64,000 nucleotides of DNA from Aestuariirhabdus haliotis (GTDB lineage Bacteria > Pseudomonadota > Gammaproteobacteria > Pseudomonadales > Aestuariirhabdaceae): positions 1 through 64,000 of the forward strand of contig NZ_JAKSDZ010000008.1 in assembly GCF_023509475.1 (NCBI RefSeq). The letters are read 5' to 3'. Made by a program: the position numbers and the translations under genes. Positions 20,760 to 32,524 of this stretch are shown here, in pieces (within the stretch, counting starts at the first letter, position 1; each line of letters begins with the position of its first letter). The notes below the pieces were generated by a model, which made no database searches, was not told the origin of the DNA, and was given only the letters and a program-made list of their open reading frames with translations.

Positions 20760-21215
20760 TCAGTCAATCGGCGCGATAGCGATGGTGTAGAGTTCGCTGC
20801 CATCTTTTGCGTGGCGAAGATTGTTACGATAGCTGGCATTGTCCAGCCGTCCCGCCAGTTCTTGCAGGATAGCCAAATGTTCGTTGGTAGCTTCGTTGGG
20901 TACCACAAGGGCGAAAATAAGATCCACCGGATTGCCATCCATAGCATCAAAATCGATGCCATCGGAGAGTTTTAATAGGGCTCCCATGGGTGCGGTGCAG
21001 GATTCGAGTCGGCAGTGGGGTATGGCGATACCCTTGCCAAAACCGGTGCTGCCGAGTCGTTCACGCTCGATCAAGCCATTAAAAAGATTATCCGCCGAGA
21101 TTTCCGGAGCGCCCTGGGCAATGGTTTCCGCCAGGGTTTCGAGTACGCGTTTTTTGCTGCCGCCTTCCGCAGCACAAAGGCTGCGGTCGGGGCTTAGGAG
21201 GGTTGTCAGGTTCAT
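20760..21215 (-). CDS. ptsN: Nitrogen-PTS enzyme IIA (EIIA-Ntr)
   Basis: PtsN is the terminal phospho-acceptor of the nitrogen PTS and regulates potassium transport and other targets by direct contact. It has 151 residues with the PTS EIIA-2 fold. H67 in GIAIPHCR is the phosphorylation site, and the ALVVPNEATNEHLAILQ segment follows. It starts 8 bp after hpf ends and is followed by rapZ. Confidence 0.95.
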   Translation of the reverse strand: MNLTTLLSPDRSLCAAEGGSKKRVLETLAETIAQGAPEISADNLFNGLIERERLGSTGFGKGIAIPHCRLESCTAPMGALLKLSDGIDFDAMDGNPVDLIFALVVPNEATNEHLAILQELAGRLDNASYRNNLRHAKDGSELYTIAIAPID

Positions 21216-21223
21216 GGAGAATA

Positions 21224-21511
21224 TTAACGAGAGAGGTTCTTTTCCTTGTGTTTCATCAGCTGACGATCCAGTTTGTCGGCCAGCATGTCGATGGCGGCAT
21301 ACATATCGTCATGGACAGCAGTGGCGTGGATGTCAGCACCGCGAACATGGAGGTTGGCCTCTGCTTTTTGCCCTTCTTTTTCTATGCTCAGGGTGACGTT
21401 GACGCTGGTGATGGTGTCGAAATGTCTTTCCAGACGGTCAACCTTGGTTGCTACATACTCACGCAAAGCTTCTGTTACATCGACATGATGTCCACTGATG
21501 TTGATTTGCAT
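21224..21511 (-). CDS. hpf: Ribosome hibernation promoting factor HPF (short form)
   Basis: HPF binds the decoding region of idle 30S subunits and promotes 100S dimers in stationary phase. The 95-residue length is that of the short form. Family features are MQINISGHHVDVTEAL at the start, the DIHATAVHDDMYAAID segment and a basic C-terminus. It lies directly after rpoN as in most gammaproteobacteria. Confidence 0.95.
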   Translation of the reverse strand: MQINISGHHVDVTEALREYVATKVDRLERHFDTITSVNVTLSIEKEGQKAEANLHVRGADIHATAVHDDMYAAIDMLADKLDRQLMKHKEKNLSR

Positions 21512-21635
21512 GCGTCTCTCTCCTAGATGGGTTTTTCGTGATACTGAACCGACACCATGTCGTGCTCAGCTGTGTGCCTCTGTTTCGATCATATCCGAGA
21601 CTCGATATTTCTATGTTGCTATTAATCAATATAAC

Positions 21636-23165
21636 CTATACCAGACGTTTTCTTTCGTTTGATGGAGGAATGGACAGGGATTCTCGATACTTGGCGATGG
21701 TGCGGCGGGCTACCTGAATTCCTTGCTCGGCAAGCAGACCGGCTATTTTACTATCGCTCAATGGTTTTTTTGGGTTCTCGGCGGCAACCAGTTTCTTGAT
21801 AATCGCACGAATGGCGGTGGAGGAGCATTCCCCACCACTGGCCGTGCTGACATGGCTGGAGAAGAAATACTTCAGCTCAAAGATGCCCCTTGGGGTGTGC
21901 ATGTATTTTTGCGTTGTGACCCGGGATATGGTCGATTCATGCATGCTGACGGCTTCCGCAATATCATGCAGAACCAACGGTTTCATGGCTTCTTCGCCAT
22001 AATCCAGAAAGCCGCGTTGGTGTTCGACAATCTGGGTGGCGACTTTCATCAGGGTCTCATTGCGACTTTGCAGGCTTTTAAGGAACCAGCGGGCTTCCTG
22101 CAGGTGGTTTTTCAAGTAGGTGTTGTCGGCGCTGTTATCGGCTCGCTTGACGAGGGAGGCGTAGCCCGAGTTAATCCGTACACGGGGCATGGCATCCGAG
22201 TTGAGTTCAACAATCCAGCGCTCGTTGACCTTTCTGACCGTTACATCGGGAATGACATATTCGGGCTCGCTGCTTTCGATACTGGCTCCAGGCTTGGGGT
22301 TCAGGGTCTGGATCAGCTCGATTGCCGCTTTGAGTTCGGGTTCTTTGAGGCGTGCTTTGCGCATCAGTTGAGCATAGTCATGGTTGCCCAAAAGGTGGAT
22401 ATGTTTTTCAACCACCAGAGCGGCCGGTTTCAGGTGGGGAGTGTCGCTCGGAAGTTGGGCCAGCTGGATCAGCAGACATTCGCTCAGGGAGCGCGAAGCG
22501 ACCCCTACAGGATCGAACTGCTGTATCCGGCGAAGTACGGCTTCGATCTCATCAAGCTCAATCTCCAGATCGGCATCGATGCTGTCGAGCAGCTCCTCGC
22601 AGCTGCAGCCAAGGTAACCATCCTCTTCAAGAGCGTCGATGATAGTGATCGCAATGGCACGATCGGTATCGCTCATTGGAGTCAGGTTAAGCTGCCATTC
22701 GAGATGGGATTGCAGTGAATCCACCGTGCTGGCACGCGCCGCTGGATTGTAGTCATCGTTGTCCGATGGGGCTGAAGAAGCAGGTAAGCTCGATTGATAG
22801 ACATCGTCCCAGGCAGAATCTACTGGCAGATCATTGGGGATGTTGTCCTGCCAGTCGTCGGAAAGAACCTCGTTCTCGTTATTGGCGCTCTCGCTGCTCT
22901 GTTGTTCCTGCTGGCGTTGCTCACCTTCATTGAGAGCGGTTGATTCGGCTTTAATATCGAATTCCGTACCGTCACGGGCTTCATCTTGCTTTGAGCTGGG
23001 TTCTTCCAGGCCGTCTTCGGCCTCGAGCATAGGGTTAGATTCGAGGGCTTGCTGAATCTCCTGTTGAAGATCCAGGGTAGAGAGCTGCAGAAGTTTTATG
23101 GCTTGTTGCAGCTGAGGCGTCATCGTCAGCTGCTGGCCCATTTTCAGGACTAGGGATGGTTTCAT
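21636..23165 (-). CDS. rpoN: RNA polymerase sigma-54 factor
   Basis: Sigma-54 directs RNA polymerase to -24/-12 promoters that need enhancer-binding activators. It has 509 residues. The glutamine-rich region I, which contacts activators, starts [19 protein letters not shown]. An acidic region II covers about 55-115, and the core-binding and HTH parts follow. The RpoN box [10 protein letters not shown] lies close to the C-terminus. Its neighbours (lptB upstream; hpf, ptsN, rapZ and ptsO downstream) form the standard rpoN cluster. Confidence 0.98.
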   Translation of the reverse strand: MKPSLVLKMGQQLTMTPQLQQAIKLLQLSTLDLQQEIQQALESNPMLEAEDGLEEPSSKQDEARDGTEFDIKAESTALNEGEQRQQEQQSSESANNENEVLSDDWQDNIPNDLPVDSAWDDVYQSSLPASSAPSDNDDYNPAARASTVDSLQSHLEWQLNLTPMSDTDRAIAITIIDALEEDGYLGCSCEELLDSIDADLEIELDEIEAVLRRIQQFDPVGVASRSLSECLLIQLAQLPSDTPHLKPAALVVEKHIHLLGNHDYAQLMRKARLKEPELKAAIELIQTLNPKPGASIESSEPEYVIPDVTVRKVNERWIVELNSDAMPRVRINSGYASLVKRADNSADNTYLKNHLQEARWFLKSLQSRNETLMKVATQIVEHQRGFLDYGEEAMKPLVLHDIAEAVSMHESTISRVTTQKYMHTPRGIFELKYFFSSHVSTASGGECSSTAIRAIIKKLVAAENPKKPLSDSKIAGLLAEQGIQVARRTIAKYRESLSIPPSNERKRLV

Positions 23166-23284
23166 AGATAATACAATGTCCGGTCCATATACTGCCTACT
23201 CCTCGCATGGGTTACCCCGGTAGCCTCTTGCACCGGCAAAAATCTTGCATGGCGTCTATTATAGAGCCGAAGTACTCCGAATGC

Positions 23285-24010
23285 CTATATTCGAAACTGG
23301 TGTCCGAGATAAACGTCTTTCACCTTTTGGTTACTCAGAATGGCTTGGGCATCGCCCTCTGCAATGATTTTGCCTTCGCTGACAATGTAGGCGAGCTCGC
23401 AGATATCGAGGGTTTCGCGCACGTTATGGTCGGTAATCAGAACCCCGATACCTTTGTCACGTAAATGACGGACGACATCCTTGATGTCATTGACAGAGAT
23501 AGGATCTACCCCGGCAAAGGGTTCGTCGAGCAAAATAAAAGCGGGTTCAGTCGCCAGTGCCCGAGCAATTTCGACCCGGCGTCGTTCACCACCGGACAGA
23601 CTGATGCCTTTGCTATCTCGAAGGTGAGAGATATGAAACTCGTTGAGCAACTCCTCCAGTTTGGCCAGGCGTTGCTTGCGATTGAGGTCCTTGCGGGTTT
23701 CTAAGATCGACAGAATATTTTCGGTGACAGTCAGCTTGCGGAAGATTGAGGCTTCCTGAGTCAGGTAACCTATGCCTTTGCGGGCCCGACCGTGCATGGG
23801 CAGACGCGTGATATCTTCGCCGTCCATCAGGATTTGGCCGTTGTCCGACTGAACCAGGCCAACAATCATATAAAAGCTGGTCGTCTTGCCGGCGCCATTG
23901 GGTCCCAGCAACCCTACAATCTGATTGCTGTTGATGCTGATCGAAATGTCTTCGACGACGTGCCGGCCACGATAACTCTTTGCCAGGTGAAGTGCTTTCA
24001 GGGTTGCCAT
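23285..24010 (-). CDS. lptB: LPS export ABC transporter ATP-binding protein
   Basis: LptB is the ATPase of the LptB2FG complex that extracts LPS from the inner membrane. It has 241 residues. Walker [10 protein letters not shown] is at 36-44, the signature is LSGGERRR and Walker B is [10 protein letters not shown]. The start [16 protein letters not shown] at 24010 fits the family; an upstream in-frame codon at 24082 would overlap lptA. It follows lptA by seven bases. Confidence 0.97.
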   Translation of the reverse strand: MATLKALHLAKSYRGRHVVEDISISINSNQIVGLLGPNGAGKTTSFYMIVGLVQSDNGQILMDGEDITRLPMHGRARKGIGYLTQEASIFRKLTVTENILSILETRKDLNRKQRLAKLEELLNEFHISHLRDSKGISLSGGERRRVEIARALATEPAFILLDEPFAGVDPISVNDIKDVVRHLRDKGIGVLITDHNVRETLDICELAYIVSEGKIIAEGDAQAILSNQKVKDVYLGHQFRI

Positions 24011-24017
24011 AGATCGC

Positions 24018-24527
24018 TTACTGCTTGCTCTTGGGTTGAATGACCATCTCGACACGGTTCTTTCCGGTGCGACTGGTGGCACCCTGGGCGTTGACCGCCT
24101 GGGTTTTCATATTGTAATGAATGACATCGCCGGTAAAGGAGTTGCCCTCCTGAAACAGTTTGGCGTTCTTGATCAGCTTGACTTTGTCTTTGGCGATGGC
24201 GTAATCGATGGTATTGCCATAGGCCTTGATAATCTCTTTATCGACAGCCGGTTTTTCCTGGTAATGAGCTGGTGTGCCTTCCGCTACCATGCGAGTCACC
24301 GCACCCGCCTTGGTGTAGATGGTGACTTTATCGCCGGTAATATGAATCGAGCCCTGGTCCATGGTGACACTGCCTGTGTAGATGGCTCGTCCGGCTCCTT
24401 CGTCGATATCGGCCTTGTCCGCTTTAATGCGAATCGGTTGTTCCTGGTCTTCTGGCAGGGCTTGTGCGCCCGTGCTGGCCAGAAGGGTAGAGAATAAGAG
24501 AACAAGTAAGGGTTTAGTGGTGCTCAT
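24018..24527 (-). CDS. lptA: LPS transport periplasmic protein LptA
   Basis: LptA forms the periplasmic bridge that carries LPS from LptC to LptD. The 169-residue product has a signal peptide of about 23 residues ending AQA, then an OstA-type beta-jellyroll ([29 protein letters not shown] and following strands). The start overlaps the end of lptC by 14 bases, and lptB follows. Confidence 0.94.
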   Translation of the reverse strand: MSTTKPLLVLLFSTLLASTGAQALPEDQEQPIRIKADKADIDEGAGRAIYTGSVTMDQGSIHITGDKVTIYTKAGAVTRMVAEGTPAHYQEKPAVDKEIIKAYGNTIDYAIAKDKVKLIKNAKLFQEGNSFTGDVIHYNMKTQAVNAQGATSRTGKNRVEMVIQPKSKQ

Positions 24528-25086
24528 AGATGCCTCTGACGTTCGATTGTAATTGAACGCGGTCCTGGTTGAGGTGGGCCTTCATTCCCACAGCATGAGT
24601 GATCCCTTCGGGAGAGGTAATAACGACCGGTCGATTGGTTTCGGCCAGTTGTTGTTCAGAATATAGAGTGATGAAATCGGTATCAAGGCGGCCTGTTTCC
24701 AGGCCTTCTCTGGATAGCATGGTCATGCTGACATCGTCCCAGAGTTCCAGGTCTTCGTTGCCAGGTAACAGTTTTCCCGAGCGCGCACTGATGAGGCGTT
24801 CACCCATGTCGCGTATCAAAATAACACGGGGTTCACGAATCATGGTCGTATCGTTGTGGGGGAAGTGGTTTACTCGTTCAGCTTTGAGGCGATGATCGGG
24901 TTTACCCAGTTCGTTAAATCGGGTCACCTGGGCATTATCCAGGTAGAAGTCCACTTCCTGGCGCTCACGAGGGTCGATATTGGGCGGTGCGAGTGTCTGG
25001 CGAAGTGGTGTGTTCTCGTAAAGATACAAGCCGGCGTAGGCAAATAACACTCCACATAACAACGTAACCAGGACAGCTCTAATCAT
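24514..25086 (-). CDS. lptC: LPS export protein LptC
   Basis: LptC is an inner-membrane-anchored protein that passes LPS from LptB2FG to LptA. The 190-residue product has one N-terminal membrane helix (about residues 4-24) and a periplasmic jellyroll with VDFYLDNAQVTRFNELG. It sits between kdsC and lptA on the same strand. The sequence is typical rather than strongly conserved, so context adds to the call. Confidence 0.92.
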   Translation of the reverse strand: MIRAVLVTLLCGVLFAYAGLYLYENTPLRQTLAPPNIDPRERQEVDFYLDNAQVTRFNELGKPDHRLKAERVNHFPHNDTTMIREPRVILIRDMGERLISARSGKLLPGNEDLELWDDVSMTMLSREGLETGRLDTDFITLYSEQQLAETNRPVVITSPEGITHAVGMKAHLNQDRVQLQSNVRGIYEHH

Positions 25087-25093
25087 GAATCAC

Positions 25094-25618
25094 TCACAGG
25101 TAACTATCGAGGGCACTTTGTAACTTACCCTGAGCGGCAAGCAGGGCGTCGCAAAATTCACGGGCTGCGCCCTGACCACCTGAGGATTGGGTCACGGCGA
25201 TGGCGTGTTGCTTTACAAAGCTGTGGGCATTGGCCACGGCGGCGCCCAGGGCTACGTGACGGATGGCCGCGAGGTCGGGCAGATCGTCGCCCAGGTACGC
25301 CACCTGATGCAGCTCCAGCTGAAGGCTGGGCAGAAGTTCTTTCAGGGCGATCAGTTTGTCTTCGCGACCCTGAACCAGGTGTGAGATGCCCAGGTTTTTT
25401 GCGCGCCGGGCAACCAGTTGCGAGGTGCGGCCGGTGATAATAGCCGTTTCAATACCGGCGCGTTGCAGCATCTTGATTCCCTGCCCATCGAGGGTGGAGA
25501 ACGCTTTGAGCTCCTCGCCGTTTTCGCTGAACAACAGTTGGCCGTTGGTGAGTACGCCATCGACATCAAAAACAGCCAGACGAACCTGTTTGGCTTTTTC
25601 TTCGTACTGACTGAACAT
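25094..25618 (-). CDS. kdsC: 3-deoxy-D-manno-octulosonate-8-phosphate phosphatase
   Basis: KdsC removes phosphate from Kdo-8-phosphate, giving free Kdo for the LPS inner core. It is a 174-residue cap-less HAD phosphatase. Motif I is FDVDGVLTNG (nucleophile and acid/base Asp), motif II is ITGRTS, and motif III/IV is YLGDDLPDL. ATG 25618 overlaps the kdsD stop as ATGA, so the pair is translationally coupled. A TTG just upstream is unlikely. Confidence 0.96.
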   Translation of the reverse strand: MFSQYEEKAKQVRLAVFDVDGVLTNGQLLFSENGEELKAFSTLDGQGIKMLQRAGIETAIITGRTSQLVARRAKNLGISHLVQGREDKLIALKELLPSLQLELHQVAYLGDDLPDLAAIRHVALGAAVANAHSFVKQHAIAVTQSSGGQGAAREFCDALLAAQGKLQSALDSYL

Positions 25619-26592
25619 CAAACGACTCCTGCCTTTAACAGATCGTGCATGTTAAGCGCCCCGACAGGTTTGTCGTTATCATCGATGACAATCAGGCCGT
25701 TGATTTTGCTTTCTTCCATGATATGGACCGCTTCAGCGGCCAGCATACCAAGGGTGATGGTTTTGCAGTGCCGGGTCATGACGTCATCGATGGAGGTCGT
25801 CGCCATGTTGAGTTCGTGATCCAGCGAGCGACGCAAGTCACCGTCGGTAAAGACGCCGCTCAGGGTTCCTGCAGCGGATACAATCGCGGTCATTCCCAAA
25901 CCTTTTTGAGTCATCACCAGCAGGGCGTCTCGCAGCAATGTGTTTTCATTGACAATGGGGAGGCGTTCGCCGCTGTGCATGATGTCGTCCACTTTTAACA
26001 GCAGGCGGCGACCCAAAGAGCCGCCCGGGTGGGAAAAAGCAAAGTCTTCGGCGCTAAAACCTCGGTGTTCCAGCAGGGCGATGGCCAGGGCATCCCCCAT
26101 CACCAGAGTTACGGTAGTGCTGGATGTTGGTGCCAGGTTGAGCGGGCAGGCCTCTTCTTTAACGCTGGTATCAAGGTTGACGTTGGCCGCTTGAGCTAAG
26201 GCAGAGTCGGGGTTACCTGTCATGCTAATCATGGGTACCCCAAGCCGTTTGAGTAGGGGGATCAGGGTGACCATCTCGCCAGTGTTACCGGAATTGGACA
26301 GGGTGATAACCACATCATCGGCGGTAATCATGCCCATGTCACCGTGGCTTGCTTCTCCTGGGTGAACGAAGAATGCGGGGCTGCCGGTGCTGGCCAGGGT
26401 GGCAGCTATTTTAGTGCCAATATGGCCGGATTTTCCCATTCCTACCACGACGATGCGCCCGCGGCAGTTGATCAATAGTTCGCAAGCTTGCTCAAAGTCG
26501 GCATCGATTCGCTGTTCTAGCTGGGCTATGGCTTCCTGTTCCATGCGTACGGTACGCAGGCCGGAGGCTTTGAAGCTATTGGGTTGGGTCAT
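25618..26592 (-). CDS. kdsD: Arabinose-5-phosphate isomerase
   Basis: KdsD converts ribulose-5-phosphate to arabinose-5-phosphate, the first step to Kdo. The 324-residue product has an SIS domain (about 40-175) with VVGMGKSGHIG, SNSGNTGEM and the family-typical HPGEASHGDMGM. Two CBS domains (about 205-320) follow. It lies 36 bp after yrbG and overlaps kdsC. Confidence 0.96.
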   Translation of the reverse strand: MTQPNSFKASGLRTVRMEQEAIAQLEQRIDADFEQACELLINCRGRIVVVGMGKSGHIGTKIAATLASTGSPAFFVHPGEASHGDMGMITADDVVITLSNSGNTGEMVTLIPLLKRLGVPMISMTGNPDSALAQAANVNLDTSVKEEACPLNLAPTSSTTVTLVMGDALAIALLEHRGFSAEDFAFSHPGGSLGRRLLLKVDDIMHSGERLPIVNENTLLRDALLVMTQKGLGMTAIVSAAGTLSGVFTDGDLRRSLDHELNMATTSIDDVMTRHCKTITLGMLAAEAVHIMEESKINGLIVIDDNDKPVGALNMHDLLKAGVV

Positions 26593-26628
26593 TAGGCTAC
26601 CAGGCTATTCAAACAAAGGAAGATACTG

Positions 26629-27606
26629 TTACAAGGTCAAATACAAGGCGACATAATACGCGCTATAACCGGCAAATAGAATGCTACCGCTGAGTCGTCC
26701 TATGCCGCCATTTCGCAGCGCAAGCCAGGCCATCACCGCTAGCAGTAGGGTAAGCCCCAGCATGCTGGCGTAGTCGCGATATAATATTTCGCTAGTAAAA
26801 GCGGTAGGGGCAATCAGGCCGGGTACAGAGAGCACGGCCAGCAAATTAAAGATGTTGGACCCCACCACGTTACCCAGGGCAATGTCGTGGTGCTTCTTAA
26901 GGGCGCTTGCGACCGATGCGGCGAGTTCGGGTAGGCTAGTGCCAACGGCAACCACAGTGAGGCCGATAACCAGGTCACTCACACCGAAGAACAGGGCGAC
27001 TTCAGTAGCTCCCCAGACCAGCATGCGTGAGCTTATCAGCAATATGGCTAATCCGAGCCCGAGGATGGCCAGGGCCCGTCTCAATGGAATGTCAGGGATC
27101 TCTTCCGCCTCATTCAATGCCAGTGCCTGGTCCCCGGCGGCGAGTGGCGGTTTTTGCCACCGAAACAGCAGGTAAAGTGTGATTACCAACCCTGACAGCA
27201 GGAATACACCGTCCATAAGGCCCAAATAGAGATCAATCAGGCACAATCCGGCTGCTAGCGTGATAACCAGGAGCAGAGGGATCTCCCTGACAATCAGTGA
27301 GTTCTTCACGGGCAAAGGGGCGATGAGTGCGGTGATGGCCAACACCAGGCCTATATTGGCTATGTTCGAACCGATAGCATTCCCTGCGGCAAGCCCGGCA
27401 TGGCCATCTGATGCGGCCATTATCGATACCAGGATCTCCGGGGCGGATGTGCCCAAGGATACGACGGTCAGACCGATCAACAGGGGAGACATGCCTAACT
27501 GCCGAGCTGTCGCAGCAGCACCTTCGACAAATTTGTCGGCGCTCCAGATCAGGGCTGCGAATCCGGCGGCTATCGAAAGCGATGCCAAAAGCATAGAGGA
27601 ATCCAT
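26629..27606 (-). CDS. yrbG: Calcium/sodium antiporter YrbG family (CaCA)
   Basis: This inner-membrane cation exchanger has 325 residues and about ten membrane segments. Two inverted alpha repeats are visible: VVSLGTSAPEILVSIMAA with GNAIGSNIANIGLVL, and VVAVGTSLPELAASVASA with GNVVGSNIFNLLAVL. These are the ion-binding motifs of the CaCA family. It heads the minus-strand LPS/rpoN cluster and diverges from mlaF, as in E. coli. Confidence 0.93.
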   Translation of the reverse strand: MDSSMLLASLSIAAGFAALIWSADKFVEGAAATARQLGMSPLLIGLTVVSLGTSAPEILVSIMAASDGHAGLAAGNAIGSNIANIGLVLAITALIAPLPVKNSLIVREIPLLLVITLAAGLCLIDLYLGLMDGVFLLSGLVITLYLLFRWQKPPLAAGDQALALNEAEEIPDIPLRRALAILGLGLAILLISSRMLVWGATEVALFFGVSDLVIGLTVVAVGTSLPELAASVASALKKHHDIALGNVVGSNIFNLLAVLSVPGLIAPTAFTSEILYRDYASMLGLTLLLAVMAWLALRNGGIGRLSGSILFAGYSAYYVALYLTL

Positions 27607-27810
27607 CAGTTAAAAAAGGGGGCTAATTAAAGAGATTATCCATTTTGAATGCAAGCCTCTGACGATATGGCCTCATCAGTGAAAGAGCGGGCTGGAAGCG
27701 ACGGTCATAAGTGATTAGAATGCGCTCAAAGTTTAGTAACAAGGAATCCCGTGTTGGAATTCATCTGTATAGTCGGAATTCTATCGGCTGCCAAGGAAGT
27801 GGCGATCTGA

Positions 27811-28626
27811 ATGGACGATTTTGACAATCCTTATATTGAAATGTGCGGTCTCAGCTTTCGGCGTGGGGAACGTGTCATTTTTGATAAGGTCGATATTGCC
27901 ATTCCTCGAGGCAAAATTACCGGCATCATGGGGCCTAGCGGCACAGGTAAAACTACCCTGCTGAAATTGATTGGTGCCCAAATTCGCCCGGATAAAGGCT
28001 GTGTAAAGGTTGATGGGCAGGAAATAAGCTCATTGCGACGAGGCGACCTCTTTGCGGTGCGCAAGAAGATGGGCATGCTGTTTCAGAGCGGTGCCCTGTT
28101 CACGGATCTCAGTGTTTTCGAAAATGTCGCCTTTCCTCTAAGGGTTCATACGAGTCTCGATGAAGCCTTAATTCGTGATCTGGTACTGATGAAGCTTCAT
28201 GCGGTGGGATTGCGTGGTGCGCGCGATCTGATGCCTAGCGAGTTGTCGGGTGGTATGGCGCGACGCGTTGCCCTGGCCAGAGCGATTGCCCTGGATCCCC
28301 AGATGATGATGTACGATGAACCCTTTGTTGGTCAGGATCCTATGGCTATGGGGGTTTTGGTGCAGTTAATTCGCATGCTGAATGATGCTTTGCAACTGAC
28401 CAGTGTTATCGTCTCCCATGATGTCCATGAAACGGCCAGCATCGCTGATTACATCTATGTTGTGGGTGATACCCATGTACTTGGTTTTGGTACCCCGAAA
28501 GAGATGATCAACTCCGAAGATCCCCGTATTCGTCAGTTTATGCAGGGTTTGCCCGACGGGCCGGTACCTTTCCATTATCCTGCCCAGGAGTACCATCAGG
28601 ACTTGATGAGAGGGCATGATGCATAA
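27811..28626 (+). CDS. mlaF: Phospholipid ABC transporter ATP-binding protein MlaF
   Basis: MlaF is the ATPase of the MlaFEDB complex that moves phospholipids between the inner membrane and MlaC. It has 271 residues. Walker [10 protein letters not shown] is at 41-49, the signature [14 protein letters not shown] and Walker [21 protein letters not shown] precedes the ATG. Its end overlaps mlaE. Confidence 0.96.
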   Translation: MDDFDNPYIEMCGLSFRRGERVIFDKVDIAIPRGKITGIMGPSGTGKTTLLKLIGAQIRPDKGCVKVDGQEISSLRRGDLFAVRKKMGMLFQSGALFTDLSVFENVAFPLRVHTSLDEALIRDLVLMKLHAVGLRGARDLMPSELSGGMARRVALARAIALDPQMMMYDEPFVGQDPMAMGVLVQLIRMLNDALQLTSVIVSHDVHETASIADYIYVVGDTHVLGFGTPKEMINSEDPRIRQFMQGLPDGPVPFHYPAQEYHQDLMRGHDA

Positions 28627-29410
28627 CATTTTAGCGAAATTGCGCTTGCTGGGCCGATCGGGTCTGGAGCGACTGGAAGCTCTGGGGCGTGCGCTGATTA
28701 TTTTGCTGGGCGCTATTTTTGGCCGCTCCTTGTTTGGCTCTAATCTTCAACTGCTGATTGCCCAGATCTATTCGGTGGGGGTGTTATCGCTCATCATTAT
28801 AACTGTGTCTGGATTGTTTATTGGCATGGTGTTGGGTTTGCAAGGCTATAACATCCTGGTCAAGTACGGTTCCGAAGAAGCGGTGGGCCAGATGGTGGCA
28901 TTAACACTGGTTAGGGAGTTAGGTCCGGTGGTGACGGCATTGTTGTTTGCCGGCCGGGCCGGATCAGCCCTGACCGCAGAGATTGGCTTGATGAAGGCGA
29001 CCGAGCAGCTTTCCAGTATGGAAATGATCGGTATAGACCCATTGAAGCGCATTGTGGCTCCAAGGTTTTGGGCTGGCTTTATTTCCATGCCCTTGCTGGC
29101 ACTCATATTCAGCTGTGTCGGTGTGATTGGCGGCTCCATGGTAGGCGTGAATTGGTTGGGGATATATGAGGGCTCGTTCTGGGGTGTGATGCAGAACTCG
29201 GTGAGTTTTCAGGGCGATGTGCTTAACGGCATCATAAAAAGTATTGTGTTCGGGTTTGTTGTGACCTGGATAGCTGTCTTTCAGGGCTATGACTGTGTTC
29301 CCACATCGGAGGGGATCAGCCGGGCAACAACCCGAACCGTGGTCCATTCATCCCTTGCAGTGCTAGGGCTAGACTTTATTTTGACCGCAGTGATGTTTGG
29401 AGAATTGTAA
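28616..29410 (+). CDS. mlaE: Phospholipid ABC transporter permease MlaE
   Basis: MlaE is the permease of the Mla complex. The 264-residue product has an interfacial helix and about five membrane segments. Family motifs are [42 protein letters not shown] and the [20 protein letters not shown] coupling helix. Its start overlaps the mlaF stop by 11 bases, or by 8 if the second ATG is used. Confidence 0.95.
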   Translation: MMHNILAKLRLLGRSGLERLEALGRALIILLGAIFGRSLFGSNLQLLIAQIYSVGVLSLIIITVSGLFIGMVLGLQGYNILVKYGSEEAVGQMVALTLVRELGPVVTALLFAGRAGSALTAEIGLMKATEQLSSMEMIGIDPLKRIVAPRFWAGFISMPLLALIFSCVGVIGGSMVGVNWLGIYEGSFWGVMQNSVSFQGDVLNGIIKSIVFGFVVTWIAVFQGYDCVPTSEGISRATTRTVVHSSLAVLGLDFILTAVMFGEL

Positions 29411-29412
29411 TC

Positions 29413-29874
29413 ATGCGCATGAGAACGGTAGAAATCAGCGTGGGTGGTTTTATTGTAGCTGGAGTGCTTGCGCTGGTGATGGTTGCATTGCGTGTGAGTG
29501 GGCTCAGTATCTCTTCCGGCGAAAGCGACTATCGACTGGTCGCTCATTTTAGCAATATAGGTGGCTTGAGTGTGAGAGCCAAGGTTTCCATGAGTGGTGT
29601 TCCGGTCGGTAAGGTTGTGGCCATTGAGTACGACCGTGAAGCCTACGATGCCAAAGTAACCATGGCGATAAATAGCCGATATGACAATATCCCTTTTGAC
29701 AGCACGGCGATGATTCTGACGTCGGGATTGCTGGGTGAGCAGTATGTGGGGATTAGTGTCGGAGGAGATGATGAGTTTCTGGCCGAAGGGGATGAGTTTG
29801 ACGATACCCAGTCCGCACTGGTGCTCGAAGAGCTGATTGGTCAGTTCCTGTTAAATACCGTTGAGAAGGATTAG
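29413..29874 (+). CDS. mlaD: Outer-membrane asymmetry lipid transport protein MlaD
   Basis: MlaD is the inner-membrane-anchored MCE protein that forms a hexameric lipid channel on MlaE. The 153-residue product has one N-terminal helix (about 8-28) and a single MCE domain (about 37-120) with FSNIGGLSVRAKVSMSGVPVGKV. The length is normal for Pseudomonas-type MlaD and somewhat shorter than in E. coli. It begins two bases after mlaE. Confidence 0.95.
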   Translation: MRMRTVEISVGGFIVAGVLALVMVALRVSGLSISSGESDYRLVAHFSNIGGLSVRAKVSMSGVPVGKVVAIEYDREAYDAKVTMAINSRYDNIPFDSTAMILTSGLLGEQYVGISVGGDDEFLAEGDEFDDTQSALVLEELIGQFLLNTVEKD

Positions 29875-29923
29875 TCGGTTGCGCGATAATTACTTTCGGG
29901 GCTTATTGGTAGAGGTGCCACTT

Positions 29924-30571
29924 ATGAAATGGTTTCGTTCAATCTTCGTGATGTTGATGATGCTAGCTCTCTCCGGGCCGGCTCAGGCGGAAATCGGGCC
30001 TGAGCAGGTTGTGCGCGAAACCACGGATCGCATGATGGGTATGCTGAAGGATCAGCGGGAGCTCTATAACTCTGACCCTGAGGCGTTGTACAAAGCGCTT
30101 GATGAGTTGTTGTCCCCGGTAATTGCCTTTGATGCGATCGCTAAAAGCGTGGTTAGCGTCAAGTACAACCGTGACGCGAGTCCGGAGCAGATGCAGAATT
30201 TTGAGGTGGTGTTCAAGCGCAGCCTGGTCGAGTTTTATGGCAAAGCCATCAGTCAGTTTGATGATAGTGAGTTCAATATTGATATTGTTGTAAAGCCGGT
30301 TGATCCCAAGAAAATGAAGAAGCGCCGGGTTCCTGTGGAAATGGATGTGACCACCGCTAATGGAACTCTGATTCCCCTGACCTACACCATGTTCAAGGCT
30401 AAAGACGGTACCTGGAAGCTTCGTAATGTGATTGTGAATGGTATTAATATCGGCAAGTTGTTCCGTACCCAGTTTGATCAGGCCATGCAGGATAATGGTA
30501 AGGATCTGCAGTACGTGATCGACAACTGGGGTGAGATCCTGTCCCAGAACAACCAGCCGCAATCCAGCTGA
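29924..30571 (+). CDS. mlaC: Periplasmic phospholipid-binding protein MlaC
   Basis: MlaC shuttles phospholipids across the periplasm between MlaFEDB and the outer-membrane MlaA-porin complex. The 215-residue product has a signal peptide (about 1-22, ending AQA) and a MlaC/Ttg2D domain with YKALDELLSPVIAFDAIAKSV and FRTQFDQAM. ATG 29924 follows an AGAGGTG site and starts a clear signal peptide, so the longer in-frame start at 29861 is rejected. The stop overlaps the mlaB start. Confidence 0.94.
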   Translation: MKWFRSIFVMLMMLALSGPAQAEIGPEQVVRETTDRMMGMLKDQRELYNSDPEALYKALDELLSPVIAFDAIAKSVVSVKYNRDASPEQMQNFEVVFKRSLVEFYGKAISQFDDSEFNIDIVVKPVDPKKMKKRRVPVEMDVTTANGTLIPLTYTMFKAKDGTWKLRNVIVNGINIGKLFRTQFDQAMQDNGKDLQYVIDNWGEILSQNNQPQSS

Positions 30572-30873
30572 TGCACGGTCAGGCATGGCTATCCGGTCGT
30601 CGAGAAATCTCCCTGTCAGGTGAGATTGATTTCGACACAGCCCCGGAACTGGATCGCTTGGTGAAATCCCTGTTGGCCGAAGCGCCAGGCATTGATTGGC
30701 AGCTGAATATGGACGGTGTGGTGCGGGTTAACAGCGCGGCGCTGGCGCTGTTGTTGAGCTGGCATCGTTTTCTGGCTCCGCATCAGGGCGCTTTGGAAAT
30801 CAAAGCGATGCCAGGCGAACTCATCGACCTGGCCAGGGTCTGTGGCGTCGATGAGATTCTTCAAGCACATTGA
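30571..30873 (+). CDS. mlaB: STAS-domain protein MlaB
   Basis: MlaB is the small cytoplasmic STAS subunit that stabilises and activates MlaF. The 100-residue product has the STAS pattern: a first strand reading ISLSGEIDF, WQLNMDGVVRVNSAALALLL around the switch Ser, and a final helix. It shares one base with the mlaC stop codon (TGATG). Confidence 0.9.
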   Translation: MHGQAWLSGRREISLSGEIDFDTAPELDRLVKSLLAEAPGIDWQLNMDGVVRVNSAALALLLSWHRFLAPHQGALEIKAMPGELIDLARVCGVDEILQAH

Positions 30874-30958
30874 GTGAGCTGCGAGCTACTTTCCCCACCC
30901 AGCGTATTCTTATATCATAGGCGCCCTTTTTTTATTGCCACCCCAATAGAGGTACGCC

Positions 30959-32510
<1,552 letters not shown>

Positions 32511-32524
32511 GAGAAGTTAAACGG

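Noticed and set aside
21723-22718. Plus-strand frame (331 codons) opposite rpoN
   Set aside because: It mirrors the conserved rpoN gene and has no family resemblance of its own.
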